Notes under the pieces: generated by a model
Told to the model about the DNA's origin: nothing
Seen by the model: only the letters and a program-made list of their open reading frames with translations
The model's database searches: none
In this document: piece after piece, positions 25,483-34,732 of the stretch
Numbering within the stretch: the first letter of the stretch is position 1
How the letters are laid out: each line of letters starts with the position of its first letter
Translations under genes and position numbers: made by a program
Assembly (NCBI GenBank): GCA_017694935.1
Contig: JADIME010000009.1
Location: forward strand, 1 to 35,184
Source of the DNA: Candidatus Merdivivens pullistercoris
Lineage (GTDB): Bacteria; Bacteroidota; Bacteroidia; Bacteroidales; UBA932
Length of the DNA: 35,184 bases
Direction: 5' to 3'

Positions 25483-25501
25483 TTGCGTTGTTACCCTGCC
25501 T

Positions 25502-27520
25502 ATGGATTTTAAGATCAACTCAGCATACAGGCCGGCAGGAGACCAGCCGGAGGCGATAAACCAGATAACTCAGCTCCTTGAAAGCGGGGCCGATGCTGTC
25601 ACCTTGCTTGGCGTTACCGGTTCCGGAAAGACATTCACGATGGCGAATGTCATAGAGCGGATGAAACGTCCTGCCCTCATTCTCAGTCACAACAAGACAT
25701 TGGCGGCACAGCTTTACGGGGAATTCAAATCGTTTTTCCCCGATAACGCAGTGGAGTATTTCGTGTCGTATTACGATTACTATCAGCCGGAAGCATATAT
25801 CCCGACCACAGATACCTATATCGAAAAGGATTTGAGTATCAATGAGGAAATTGAAAAACTCCGGCTCTCGGCCACTTCCGCCCTGCTTTCAGGCCGCAGG
25901 GACGTGATAGTGATTTCCAGCGTGTCCTGCCTTTACGGTATAGGGAATCCCGAGGATTTCCATGCCCAGATGGTTTCGGTGCGCAGGGGAGACATACTGT
26001 CGCGCAACAAATTGCTGTATTCTCTGGTGGATGCCCTGTACAACAGGACGGAAGGCGAGTTTGCGAGGGGGAGTTTCCGTGTAAAGGGGGATGTCGTGGA
26101 CGTATTCCCGGCATACGGGGATTATGCTTACAGGATTGAGTTTTTCGGGGACGAGATCGAAGAGATAACGATGATAGACCCTGTCACTTCGTTGAAAATA
26201 GAGACTTTGGAACAAGCCGTGATTTTTCCGGCAAACAATTTCGTCACGACAAAAGAACGTTCGGTCAAGGCTGTCTCGCAGATACAGGACGATCTGCACA
26301 AGCGTTACGAATATTTCATGGAAATAGGCAAGACACAGGAAGCCAACCGGCTGAAACAGCGTGTGGAATATGATCTGGAAATGATAAAGGAGATGGGATA
26401 TTGTCCCGGAATCGAGAATTATTCCCGTTATTTCGACGGGAGGGCGGAAGGAATGCGCCCGTTCTGCCTTATCGACTATTTTCCAGACGACTTCCTTACC
26501 TTCATAGACGAGTCCCACGTGACGCTTCCCCAGATAAGGGCCATGTTCGGCGGAGACCATTCCCGTAAAAGCATCCTGATCGATTACGGGTTCAGGCTGC
26601 CTGCAGCGGCGGACAACAGGCCTTTGAAGTTTGACGAGTTCGAGCAGATTACCGGGCAGATCATATATGTGAGCGCGACCCCGGGGGATTATGAACTCGA
26701 AAAGACCGGAGGCGTCATAGTCGAGCAGGTGGTGAGGCCTACGGGACTGCTGGATCCGCCTATCGAGGTAAGGCCGGTAAAAAACCAGATAGACGACCTG
26801 ATGGAGGAGATACAGTTGAGGATAGAGCGTAACGAGAGGGTGCTTGTGACCACTTTGACAAAGAGGATGGCCGAGGAACTCGACAAGTATCTGAACCGGG
26901 CAGGAGTGAGGTCAAGGTATATACATTCGGACGTGGATACTCTCGAAAGGGTGGAAATCATCGAGGATTTCAAGGCCGGCAGTTTCGATGTCCTCGTAGG
27001 GGTAAACCTTCTGAGGGAAGGGCTCGACATACCGTCCGTATCGCTGGTGGCCATACTCGATGCCGACAAGGAAGGCTTCCTGAGAAGCGGTCGTTCTTTG
27101 ACACAGACGGCGGGAAGGGCGGCAAGGAACGTGAACGGGCTTGTGATAATGTATGCCGATACCGTCACCGGCTCTATGAAGGAGACGATAGACGAGACGA
27201 ACCGGCGCAGGGAGAAGCAGATGGCCTACAACAAGGAGCACGGCATAGTGCCTAAACAGGTGGAGACCAGAATGAACACCCTCGTGCAAACGTCGTCCGG
27301 ATCCCGGAAACAGTATGACCGCAAGGATGAAGAACGCGCCGGCCTGATGAACGATCCGGTACTGTCGAAAATGAACCGCCAGGAACTGGAAAATGCCATG
27401 CAGGATGCAAAACGCATGATGGAAGAGGCCGCAAAAAGCCTGGATTTCGTAAATGCGGCCAAGTACAGGGACGAAATGTGGGAAATAAAGGACCTGATTT
27501 TAGACAGATTCAAGGGATGA
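25502..27520 (+). CDS. uvrB: excinuclease ABC subunit B
   Basis: DNA-damage verification helicase of nucleotide excision repair, 672 residues. Walker A is GVTGSGKT (37-44). The beta-hairpin that clamps DNA is YYDYYQPEAYIPTTDTYIEKD. Helicase motifs include FIDESHVTLPQ, YVSATPGDYE, RPTGLLDPPIEVRP, VTTLTKRMAEEL, DVLVGVNLLREGLDIPSVSLV and QTAGRAARN. The C-terminal UVR domain that contacts UvrC is ENAMQDAKRMMEEAAKSLDFVNAAKYRDEM. All catalytic features are intact. It starts a tight rightward row with relA (32-bp gap) and uvrA. Confidence 0.97.
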   Translation: MDFKINSAYRPAGDQPEAINQITQLLESGADAVTLLGVTGSGKTFTMANVIERMKRPALILSHNKTLAAQLYGEFKSFFPDNAVEYFVSYYDYYQPEAYIPTTDTYIEKDLSINEEIEKLRLSATSALLSGRRDVIVISSVSCLYGIGNPEDFHAQMVSVRRGDILSRNKLLYSLVDALYNRTEGEFARGSFRVKGDVVDVFPAYGDYAYRIEFFGDEIEEITMIDPVTSLKIETLEQAVIFPANNFVTTKERSVKAVSQIQDDLHKRYEYFMEIGKTQEANRLKQRVEYDLEMIKEMGYCPGIENYSRYFDGRAEGMRPFCLIDYFPDDFLTFIDESHVTLPQIRAMFGGDHSRKSILIDYGFRLPAAADNRPLKFDEFEQITGQIIYVSATPGDYELEKTGGVIVEQVVRPTGLLDPPIEVRPVKNQIDDLMEEIQLRIERNERVLVTTLTKRMAEELDKYLNRAGVRSRYIHSDVDTLERVEIIEDFKAGSFDVLVGVNLLREGLDIPSVSLVAILDADKEGFLRSGRSLTQTAGRAARNVNGLVIMYADTVTGSMKETIDETNRRREKQMAYNKEHGIVPKQVETRMNTLVQTSSGSRKQYDRKDEERAGLMNDPVLSKMNRQELENAMQDAKRMMEEAAKSLDFVNAAKYRDEMWEIKDLILDRFKG

Positions 27521-27552
27521 GATTATTGTTTTTTAGAAGAAATTTTTGAAAA

Positions 27553-29712
27553 ATGGACAGGAACGATTTAAAATCCATCTTTGACGGGGATTTCAATGAA
27601 AATGAATTGGATCTTGTGGAAAAGGCCTACAGGATGGCGGAGCAGGCGCTTGACGGCATGAAGAGGGGGAATGACGCCCCGTTCATCACCCATCCGGTAG
27701 GCGTGGCCAAGATCGTGTGCAATGAGATCGGCATGAATGCGGACTGCGCCGTGGCCGTTTTCCTGCATGAGGCGACCCGTTTCCATCCCGAAATCCTCGA
27801 GAGGGAGGATTTTCTGTCGTTTCCTCAGGATATAAGGAACATAGCTGTGAGCCTCAATAGGATAGCCTCGATAAGGCCTAAGGACACGAGGCTTGAGGCG
27901 GATACTTACAGGCGGCTCATAATCAGTTATTCGCACGACCCGCGAGTTACTCTCATAAAATTGGCAGACCGTCTGGAAGTGATGCGCAACATCAAATTGC
28001 TGCCGAAATCTTCGCGGGAAATGAAAGTCGTCGAAACCCAGCTGCTTTATGTCCCGATAGCCCACCAGATAGGACTTTATTCGCTTAAAGGCGAGATGGA
28101 AGACATATACCTGAAATACACCGAGCCTTCCATATACAATTCGATTACCAATAAACTCAGGCTGACAGCACGCGACCGCGAGGCGAGGATGAGCAGATTC
28201 ATAGAGCCGTTGAAGCAGAGGCTTTCGGATGCCGGCATCCATTATCAGCTGAAAGCGCGGACCAAGACGGCATATTCGATCTGGAGGAAAATGGTAAAGC
28301 AGGACGTCCCTTTCGAGAAAGTATATGATGTCTATGCCATACGTTTCATAATCGACTGCGAGCCGGACAGGGAAGTGGAACATGCGCTTTGCTGGAACGT
28401 GTTTTCATACGTCACGAGCGAGTACAAGTACGATACCTCCCGTCTCAGGGACTGGCTTTCCAAACCGAAACCGAACGGATACGAGTCGCTTCACGTGACG
28501 ATAGAGTTTGACGACAAAGTGCCTTTGGAAGTGCAGATAAGGACACGGAGGATGGATATAGTGGCCGAATCGGGAGGCGCTTCGCATTGGTCGTACAAGG
28601 GAGTGAGAATGGAACAGTACATGCAGGAATGGCTCTCGTCGGTGAGGAATGTCATGTCGCAGCAGGAAAAATTTTCATATTCCGATATGCCGGACAACAT
28701 CGGCAACGATGTGTTTGTCTATACCCCTTCCGGCGAACTCAAACAACTTCGGTACGGTGCAACGCTTCTGGATTTCGCCTTCGCGATACATACGAATATA
28801 GGATTGAAGTGCAGCGGCGGGTTGGTGAACGGCAAATTGGTGTCTATCAGGGAAAAACTTACTACCGGCGATGTGGTGGAGGTTGTCACCAATAAAAACC
28901 AGAAGCCGAATCCGGGCTGGCTGGACATAGCCGTTACCTCGAAGGCGCGGACTAAGATAAGGCAGAAACTTGCCGAAGAAGAGTTCAAAAAGGCGGCCGA
29001 AGGCAAGGAACTGATGGCGAGGAGGCTGAAAAACTGGAAGATGGAGATGTCCGACGAGGATCTCGGCGCACTTATAAAAAAATACTCGATGAAGAGTATC
29101 AATGAGTTCTATTGCGCCGTGGCCGAAAATGCCGTCGATATATATGAGGTAAAATCATATCTTTCCTCCAAGGACAGAGAACAGGAGGCCAGGCAACAGC
29201 ATCTTTCTAAAGAAAAGGCCGAAGAAACCCCCGTCAAGGCAAACGAAAAGGAGCCGAAAAGCGACGTGCTGGTAATCGGCGGCAACATAGGCAATATAGG
29301 CTACCGTATGGCAAAATGCTGCCATCCGGTGTTCGGGGATGATGTTTTCGGTTTCATTTCTGTAAGGGACGGAATTACCATACACAGGGTGTCATGCCCG
29401 AATGCCGCAAGGCTTATCGAAAAATACCCGTACCGGATACAGCGGGTGAGATGGAGCAGCAATTCGCTCTCGAATTCGTTCCAGACGACATTGAGGGTAT
29501 TGTGCAGAGGCGAGAAACGTTTGGGCGCTCCTGTCATGGAGGCCGTGTCGCAGTACAAGGCTTCGGTGCGGTCGATGGTGATAAACGAGCGCAATTCGCG
29601 TGATGTCACGCATGAAATAGAACTGAAACTTTCCGTTCCCAACAATCTGGAACTGGACAAGGTCATTTCGGCTATAAAAAAAGTGAAGGATGTTACAAAT
29701 GTTCTGAGGTAG
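27553..29712 (+). CDS. relA: RelA/SpoT (RSH) protein, synthetase intact, hydrolase altered
   Basis: Long RSH protein of the stringent response, 719 residues. The (p)ppGpp synthetase domain is complete: [12 protein letters not shown] (236-247), D259, [16 protein letters not shown] (299-314), EVQIRT (326-331), [10 protein letters not shown]. The N-terminal hydrolase domain keeps H47 (HPVGVAK), H72 and D139 (KLADRL), but the key HD pair is H72-E73 and the usual ED(T) that follows is TRFH. Hydrolysis is therefore probably weak or lost. Downstream are TGS (about 395-460), the Cys/His region CCHP...HRVSCPNA and an ACT domain. It is best viewed as the RelA-like synthetase of a two-RSH organism. The stop is 2 bp before uvrA. 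Confidence 0.92.
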   Translation: MDRNDLKSIFDGDFNENELDLVEKAYRMAEQALDGMKRGNDAPFITHPVGVAKIVCNEIGMNADCAVAVFLHEATRFHPEILEREDFLSFPQDIRNIAVSLNRIASIRPKDTRLEADTYRRLIISYSHDPRVTLIKLADRLEVMRNIKLLPKSSREMKVVETQLLYVPIAHQIGLYSLKGEMEDIYLKYTEPSIYNSITNKLRLTARDREARMSRFIEPLKQRLSDAGIHYQLKARTKTAYSIWRKMVKQDVPFEKVYDVYAIRFIIDCEPDREVEHALCWNVFSYVTSEYKYDTSRLRDWLSKPKPNGYESLHVTIEFDDKVPLEVQIRTRRMDIVAESGGASHWSYKGVRMEQYMQEWLSSVRNVMSQQEKFSYSDMPDNIGNDVFVYTPSGELKQLRYGATLLDFAFAIHTNIGLKCSGGLVNGKLVSIREKLTTGDVVEVVTNKNQKPNPGWLDIAVTSKARTKIRQKLAEEEFKKAAEGKELMARRLKNWKMEMSDEDLGALIKKYSMKSINEFYCAVAENAVDIYEVKSYLSSKDREQEARQQHLSKEKAEETPVKANEKEPKSDVLVIGGNIGNIGYRMAKCCHPVFGDDVFGFISVRDGITIHRVSCPNAARLIEKYPYRIQRVRWSSNSLSNSFQTTLRVLCRGEKRLGAPVMEAVSQYKASVRSMVINERNSRDVTHEIELKLSVPNNLELDKVISAIKKVKDVTNVLR

Positions 29713-29714
29713 GT

Positions 29715-32558
29715 ATGGACGGAAAAGACAATATCATCATAAAGGGGGCGAGGGTAAATAACCTGAAAAACATCGATGTCGTGATCCCGCGCGGGAAACT
29801 GACAGTCATAACAGGCATTTCAGGCTCGGGGAAATCCTCCCTTGCTTTCGATACCCTTTTCGCGGAAGGCCAGAGGCGTTTCGCGGAAAGCCTCTCCTCG
29901 TATGCACGGCAGTTTCTCGGGCGCATGTCCAAACCGGACGTGGATGCAGTGGACGGGATACCTCCCGCAATAGCCATAGAGCAGAAGGTGAACAGCCGGA
30001 ATCCGCGTTCCACAGTGGGGACTTCCACGGAGATTTACGACTTGCTCCGTACGGTTTATGCCAAGATAGGACGTACATTTTCCCCGGTTTCGGGAAAGGA
30101 AGTCAGGCGTGAAAATATTTCGGACGTGGCATCGTATATCTGTTCTTCTCCCGGGACTTATTATATACTTGCCGATTTCGGCTGGAAAGACAAGGAACGC
30201 AGGGTGGAGTTGTTGTTGTCCTTGAAAGAGGAGGGGTTTTCCCGGCTTCTCCGTGACGGCAGCCTCTCAAGGATAGACGAAGTGCTGTCGGATGATGATG
30301 CCCTGTCAGGGGAGGAAGTGTATCTTTTGGTGGACAGGATCAGGGCCGTGTCGCCCGGTGCCGCCTCCGATGATGAACTCCGTGACAGGATTTATGATTC
30401 CGCACGTACAGCATACGAAAAGGGTGACGGGCGCATGAAAGTCGCGAGAGACGATGGCGGCTCCCTTGTTTATAAGGATTTTTCAAACCGTTTCGAGGCC
30501 GACGGGATAAGATTCGAAGAACCTTCGGAACTTCTTTTCAGTTTCAACAACCCTATCGGCGCCTGTCCTGAATGCGGGGGATTCGGGAAAGTGGAAGGCA
30601 TCGATGAAGATCTCGTAATCCCCGACAAGAGCCTGTCTGTCTATGAAGGGGCGGTTGTGTGCTGGCGCGGGGAGGTGATGAAATATTTTTATGACAATTG
30701 CATAATGAATGCAGGCCGCTACGGCCTTCCTATCCATACCCCGTATTCGGGACTTACTCCGGCGCAGAAACGTGTCCTGTGGAAAGGAGAGGGGGAACTT
30801 ATCGGGATAGACGGGTTCTTCAAATGGGTGGAAAGCAACCGTTACAAGATACAGTACAGGTACATGCTCAGCCGTTTTACCGGAAGGACGGTATGCCCGC
30901 AGTGCGAAGGCAGCCGGTTGAGGAAAGAAGCCCTGTATGTCCGCGTGGCGGGGAAAAACATTCATGAAATGATGGCGATGAGCATCGGCGACCTGTATGA
31001 TTTTCTTTCCAAAGCCGAATTTGATGAATATGAGACAAAGGTTGCAGGGAAGGCCATTCAGGAGATAAGGCAAAGGCTTTCGTACATCATAAAAGTGGGT
31101 CTTTCATATCTTACGCTTGAACGTCTCAGCAATACGCTTTCCGGAGGGGAAAGCCAGCGTATCAACCTTGTAAGCGCATTGGGAAGTTCTCTCGTAGGTT
31201 CCCTGTATGTCTTGGACGAGCCGAGCATCGGCCTGCATCCCCGGGATACGATGAAGCTCATATCCGTGCTGAAAGATCTGCGCGACCTCGGCAATACCGT
31301 GGTAGTGGTGGAACACGACCGGGAGATAATCGAGGCTGCCGACTGTCTCATAGACATGGGACCTTTGGCGGGAACCGGAGGCGGAAAGATAATGTATGCC
31401 GGCCCTATTCCGGATACATATCCCGAGGGGACGGGCTCGCTTACCCTGCAATTCCTTTTCGGAAAGATGAAGGTGGCTTCCGACAGGGAAAAACGCGTGT
31501 GGAGCGAATCCCTGAAACTTTCCGGAGTAAGTCATCACAACCTGAAAAACGTATCCGTGGACATTCCTCTCGGAGTGATGACCGCCGTCACGGGCGTGAG
31601 CGGCAGCGGCAAGTCATCCCTTGTCGGGGAAGTGCTTTACCCTGCCCTGATGAGGCATTTCAACCGTGTGGCCGAAAAACCGGGCACTTTCAAGGAGCTT
31701 GGCGGAGACCTCGCTTCCATTACATCTGTCGAATACATAGACCAGAACCCCATAGGGAAGAGTTCGCGCTCCAATGCCGTTACATACCTGAAGATTTATG
31801 ACGACATACGAAAACTCTATGCGGCACAGAAATATGCGCGCATGAACGGTTTTACCCCGTCGTTTTTCTCTTTCAACGGCGGTGACGGACGTTGTCCGGA
31901 ATGTCTCGGCGAGGGCGTAGTGCGCATAGGAATGCAATTCATGGCCGATGTGACCATGGTATGCGAAAGTTGCGGGGGAAAACGTTTCAAGCCGGAGATC
32001 CTCGAAGTCAAATACAAGGACAAAGCCATCAATGAGATTCTGGACATGAGCGTGGCCGAGGCGATAGCGTTTTTCTCGGACAGCAATGACCCGTTGTCCC
32101 TCAGGATAGCGAAACGGTTGCAGCCGCTGGTGGATGTAGGACTTTCGTATATCCGTCTCGGGCAAAGCAGCAGTACACTTTCGGGAGGGGAAAGCCAGAG
32201 GGTGAAACTGGCCGCGTTCCTTGCGGACGGAGGCTATTCTTCGGACGAAGTCATCACAAGGGCAGGAAGCCGTGAAGAACATATCCTGTTCATTTTCGAC
32301 GAGCCTACCACGGGGCTGCATTTTTACGATGTGGGAAAACTTCTGAAATCATTCGATGCCTTGATGTCCAAAGGGCATACGATCCTTGTCGTGGAACACA
32401 ACCTTGACGTCATTGCCGCGGCAGACTGGGTGATAGACCTCGGTCCCGACGGGGGAGACGAAGGCGGGGAGGTCGTTTTCGAAGGAAGCCCGGAAGATTT
32501 GCGCCGGCGCACGGATCTTTATACGGGCGCCGCGCTGTCCGGAATGCAGGCATTGTGA
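29715..32558 (+). CDS. uvrA: excinuclease ABC subunit A
   Basis: Damage-recognition ATPase of nucleotide excision repair, 947 residues with two ABC modules. Walker A motifs: GISGSGKSS (34-42) and GVSGSGKSS. Signatures: [11 protein letters not shown] and [11 protein letters not shown]. Walker [13 protein letters not shown] and [12 protein letters not shown]. The second zinc module is complete (CPECLGEG...CESCGGKRF). The first is half missing: C284/C287 (CPEC) are present, but the partner CxxC expected about 25 residues earlier is replaced by [10 protein letters not shown]. About ten extra residues lie before the second Walker B. It overlaps functionally with uvrB two genes upstream and is nearly fused to relA. 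A UvrA paralogue elsewhere in the genome is possible. Confidence 0.95.
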   Translation: MDGKDNIIIKGARVNNLKNIDVVIPRGKLTVITGISGSGKSSLAFDTLFAEGQRRFAESLSSYARQFLGRMSKPDVDAVDGIPPAIAIEQKVNSRNPRSTVGTSTEIYDLLRTVYAKIGRTFSPVSGKEVRRENISDVASYICSSPGTYYILADFGWKDKERRVELLLSLKEEGFSRLLRDGSLSRIDEVLSDDDALSGEEVYLLVDRIRAVSPGAASDDELRDRIYDSARTAYEKGDGRMKVARDDGGSLVYKDFSNRFEADGIRFEEPSELLFSFNNPIGACPECGGFGKVEGIDEDLVIPDKSLSVYEGAVVCWRGEVMKYFYDNCIMNAGRYGLPIHTPYSGLTPAQKRVLWKGEGELIGIDGFFKWVESNRYKIQYRYMLSRFTGRTVCPQCEGSRLRKEALYVRVAGKNIHEMMAMSIGDLYDFLSKAEFDEYETKVAGKAIQEIRQRLSYIIKVGLSYLTLERLSNTLSGGESQRINLVSALGSSLVGSLYVLDEPSIGLHPRDTMKLISVLKDLRDLGNTVVVVEHDREIIEAADCLIDMGPLAGTGGGKIMYAGPIPDTYPEGTGSLTLQFLFGKMKVASDREKRVWSESLKLSGVSHHNLKNVSVDIPLGVMTAVTGVSGSGKSSLVGEVLYPALMRHFNRVAEKPGTFKELGGDLASITSVEYIDQNPIGKSSRSNAVTYLKIYDDIRKLYAAQKYARMNGFTPSFFSFNGGDGRCPECLGEGVVRIGMQFMADVTMVCESCGGKRFKPEILEVKYKDKAINEILDMSVAEAIAFFSDSNDPLSLRIAKRLQPLVDVGLSYIRLGQSSSTLSGGESQRVKLAAFLADGGYSSDEVITRAGSREEHILFIFDEPTTGLHFYDVGKLLKSFDALMSKGHTILVVEHNLDVIAAADWVIDLGPDGGDEGGEVVFEGSPEDLRRRTDLYTGAALSGMQAL

Positions 32559-32612
32559 GGAACGGCCGGTCTTGTGAATGGCAGTCTTGTGAATGGGATG
32601 ACGGTCGGTCCG

Positions 32613-33614
32613 TTATCTTGTGAGCCTTTCCACGTAAAGGTAGATGTATTTGGCCCGCATCCCGAGCGCCTTGCGGTCTATGATTGACAGGTCGTCCGTT
32701 GTCTTGTAAGTATGGAAATTAATCCCTGAAGTGAACAGGAGCGCGTCTATCCCCGCATTGATGAAACTTGCCTGGTCCGAAAGCTTCATGAACAGGTCGG
32801 TGAATTTCCTGCTGCCATAATAGTCGTATCCTATCTTCAGTTCGGGAATAAAATACCTTCCCGTCACGTCCAGCATTGCCCTGTCGTATTCTTCAAGGCA
32901 TCCGCTGCCCAAAACCATGAGATATTCGCGGTGCGTGTCGTCTATCGGTTCGAGTATCGAGCCGGCCTGGTCTATGTTTATCATGAACGCTATGTCGTCA
33001 GCCGATATCTTCTTGCCCGTCATCCGGTCGTTTATCCCGGTTTCTGAAAACAGAGTGTCGATGAATGCCCTGGAGCCGGCCATGCTGTATTCTTTCGCAT
33101 CGAATGCAATGAATATCACAGAGCGGCTTGCGGTGTCCCTGAGAAAACGGTTCATCGCGAATTGGCCTGCAATGTAGTCCAGTATCGCTATTCCCGAAGC
33201 ATTGTCGTCGGCTCCCGGGTACATCTTGCCTTCAAGCATCCCGAGATGGTCGTAATGCGCTCCTACGATTATATACGGCCTGTCGTATTTTCCGTGGTTG
33301 TTCCCGTGGAATATGCCGGCTATGTTTCTCCCTATGACAGTCCCGTTTTCAGTGTTTACGGGAAAACTTTGCGTATACCCTCCATCAAACAGCGGATCAA
33401 GGTTTGCCGTGCCGAATATTCCCCTGATGTATGCCGCAGCTTCGAATGCCCCTTTGCTCCCGGTGGCACGTCCTTCGCATATTCCGGATGAGAGAAATTC
33501 CACGTTGTCCATGATGTCTCCGTTGTACGGCGGCTGGGCGTATGCCATTGCGCTATCAAGGAGTAAAACAAGGATGATGCAGTATGTCAGTCGGATGCGG
33601 CTCATTTTTGTCAT
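32613..33614 (-). CDS. M28-family metallopeptidase homologue with altered general base
   Basis: Exported di-zinc aminopeptidase-fold protein, 333 residues from the ATG at 33614 (33605 is also possible; an upstream TTG at 33635 lies in the promoter box). A signal peptide ends near AMAYAQ. The zinc ligands are visible: H120 (GAHYDHLG), D136 (GADDNASG), E175, D215 (NIDQAG) and H301 (NFHTYKTTDD). The general base, normally the first Glu of a Glu-Glu pair, is K174 (FDAKEYSMAGS). The protein may be inactive, use another base, or have a different role. It converges on uvrA with a 54-bp gap that contains a repeated GTCTTGTGAATGG. Confidence 0.85.
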   Translation of the reverse strand: MTKMSRIRLTYCIILVLLLDSAMAYAQPPYNGDIMDNVEFLSSGICEGRATGSKGAFEAAAYIRGIFGTANLDPLFDGGYTQSFPVNTENGTVIGRNIAGIFHGNNHGKYDRPYIIVGAHYDHLGMLEGKMYPGADDNASGIAILDYIAGQFAMNRFLRDTASRSVIFIAFDAKEYSMAGSRAFIDTLFSETGINDRMTGKKISADDIAFMINIDQAGSILEPIDDTHREYLMVLGSGCLEEYDRAMLDVTGRYFIPELKIGYDYYGSRKFTDLFMKLSDQASFINAGIDALLFTSGINFHTYKTTDDLSIIDRKALGMRAKYIYLYVERLTR

Positions 33615-33632
33615 TTCGTCTTTTTTGCGGCG

Positions 33633-33640
33633 CAAAGATA
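33633..33640 (-). promoter_or_regulatory. candidate -7 box of the M28 gene
   Basis: Minus strand TATCTTTG, an exact TAnnTTTG match, 18 bases ahead of the ATG at 33614. Its position argues against the more distal TTG start. Confidence 0.5.
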
Positions 33641-33873
33641 CGAAGTTTTCCGTGCCGGAGGCGTACAGGTTGGAATTTGTAGGTAAAATTTGTGAAGATT
33701 ATTTTATACGATTATCCGCAAAATTACCCCATACCTGTGCCTGCGCAATCGGTTGATGCAACCTGTGGCCTTGACTTTCAAACTTTTCAAACCTTTCTTG
33801 TAAAGCCGGGAACAGGGCGATTTAATAGTTGCCTTTGTAATCCACTATTCCATAAACAGTTATGATAATCCGA

Positions 33874-33943
33874 CATAAAATCACTGTTCCGAGCGAGATC
33901 CACATCGACTCCGTTCGGAACATAAATTTTATGATATATTTTT
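33874..33943 (+). terminator. two-part hairpin with T-rich tail inside the 392-bp segment
   Basis: CATAAAAT (33874) pairs with ATTTTATG (33926-33933), and GTTCCGAGCGAG pairs with CTCCGTTCGGAAC inside it; a 4x4 internal loop separates the two stems. ATATATTTTTG follows. It could be an intrinsic terminator or a structured leader upstream of the secreted-protein gene. Confidence 0.45.
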
Positions 33944-34087
33944 GTTAATTAATTCATATATAACTATTTACACGCACCGAAGATTAAGTCGGGCCGTTCC
34001 CGTATTTGCGCAGATTGGAGCGGTCTGGAGGCAGACAAATCAAGCCGACAGCAACAAGCCAGATACAATTCGCCAGAATCAAGGGGT

Positions 34088-34095
34088 AATTTTGC
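34088..34095 (+). promoter_or_regulatory. candidate -7 box of the small secreted protein gene
   Basis: TAATTTTG followed by CGGATAAT, 51 bases ahead of the start codon at 34147, within the right terminal repeat of the 392-bp segment. A run of ten T (34105-34114) lies in the predicted leader. Confidence 0.45.
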
Positions 34096-34146
34096 GGATA
34101 ATTGTTTTTTTTTTGTCAAACGAATGACCAATTAAAACATGTAATT

Positions 34147-34632
34147 ATGAAAACGAATGTTAAAATTCTGATTGCTGCTTTTTCTCTTTTCATTATCGTA
34201 GCGAATGTATCGGCGCAGAATCCTGTCGGGCAATGTTCCCCGGAACTGACAGATTGGGCGAAAGCCAATGTGGAGTATTATTCAACGGCACCGCGCAGCG
34301 AGTTTGTCGCGCTTCCGTATGATAAACAACAGGCATTGTATAATGAGTTTTCCGGTGAAACGATTGTAGCGCTTTGGCAGTACAAGGCAGGAACGGTAGC
34401 AAGTGACGGTTCGCTGTCGGATGCTGAAAAGGCTGAATTGAAAAAGCTCTATGCTTACGTTCAGCCACGTCATTTCGATACTCCGGAAGGAAAGGAGGAA
34501 TTCAATGCCTTTGCTTCGGAGTGGGCGGCCGGAATGACCAAGGATTATGGCTGGGACGAGGAAAAACTCTTCTTGTGGACATATACATGGCTGACAAAGG
34601 ATGAGATAGAGGCGTTGAAGGCGAAAAAGTAA
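34147..34632 (+). CDS. small secreted protein, fulvocin C-related-like
   Basis: A 161-residue protein with a signal peptide (MKTNVKILIAAFSLFIIVANVSA, cleavage near residue 23). I placed the start at 34147; the longer frame to 34102 would put a charged stretch before the signal. The mature part is helical and rich in aromatic residues, with ALPYDKQQALYNEFSGETIVALWQYK, LSDAEKAELKKLYAYVQP and a C-terminal WLTKDEIEALKAKK. The order of these blocks resembles proteins annotated as bacteriocin fulvocin C-related in Bacteroidota, but I am not certain. Only one cysteine is present in the mature part (GQCSP), so a disulfide-rich bacteriocin is unlikely. Function unknown. Confidence 0.75.
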   Translation: MKTNVKILIAAFSLFIIVANVSAQNPVGQCSPELTDWAKANVEYYSTAPRSEFVALPYDKQQALYNEFSGETIVALWQYKAGTVASDGSLSDAEKAELKKLYAYVQPRHFDTPEGKEEFNAFASEWAAGMTKDYGWDEEKLFLWTYTWLTKDEIEALKAKK

Positions 34633-34732
34633 ACAGCTTCTAAATGCTCCGGAAGGCATGTGATGCGCATTGTTGCTGAGGCTGCCTATCATTGTGCTGA
34701 CTTCTTATTATGCTGACTTCGGCTGGTTGATG

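Larger units (their letters stand above)
33711..34102. mobile_element. 392-bp segment with perfect 20-bp terminal inverted repeats (MITE-like)
   Basis: ATTATCCGCAAAATTACCCC at 33711-33730 is the exact reverse complement of 34083-34102. Between them is no credible gene. Each end read outwards contains TAATTTTG, a TAnnTTTG box, pointing left at the M28 gene and right at the small secreted protein gene. No transposase and no clear target-site duplication are visible. It may be a miniature mobile element, or simply two divergent promoters sharing a conserved sequence. Confidence 0.55.

Noticed and set aside
33942..34127. 61-codon frame inside the 392-bp segment
   Set aside because: No recognisable features and it runs through the terminal repeat; it overlaps the likely promoter of the next gene.
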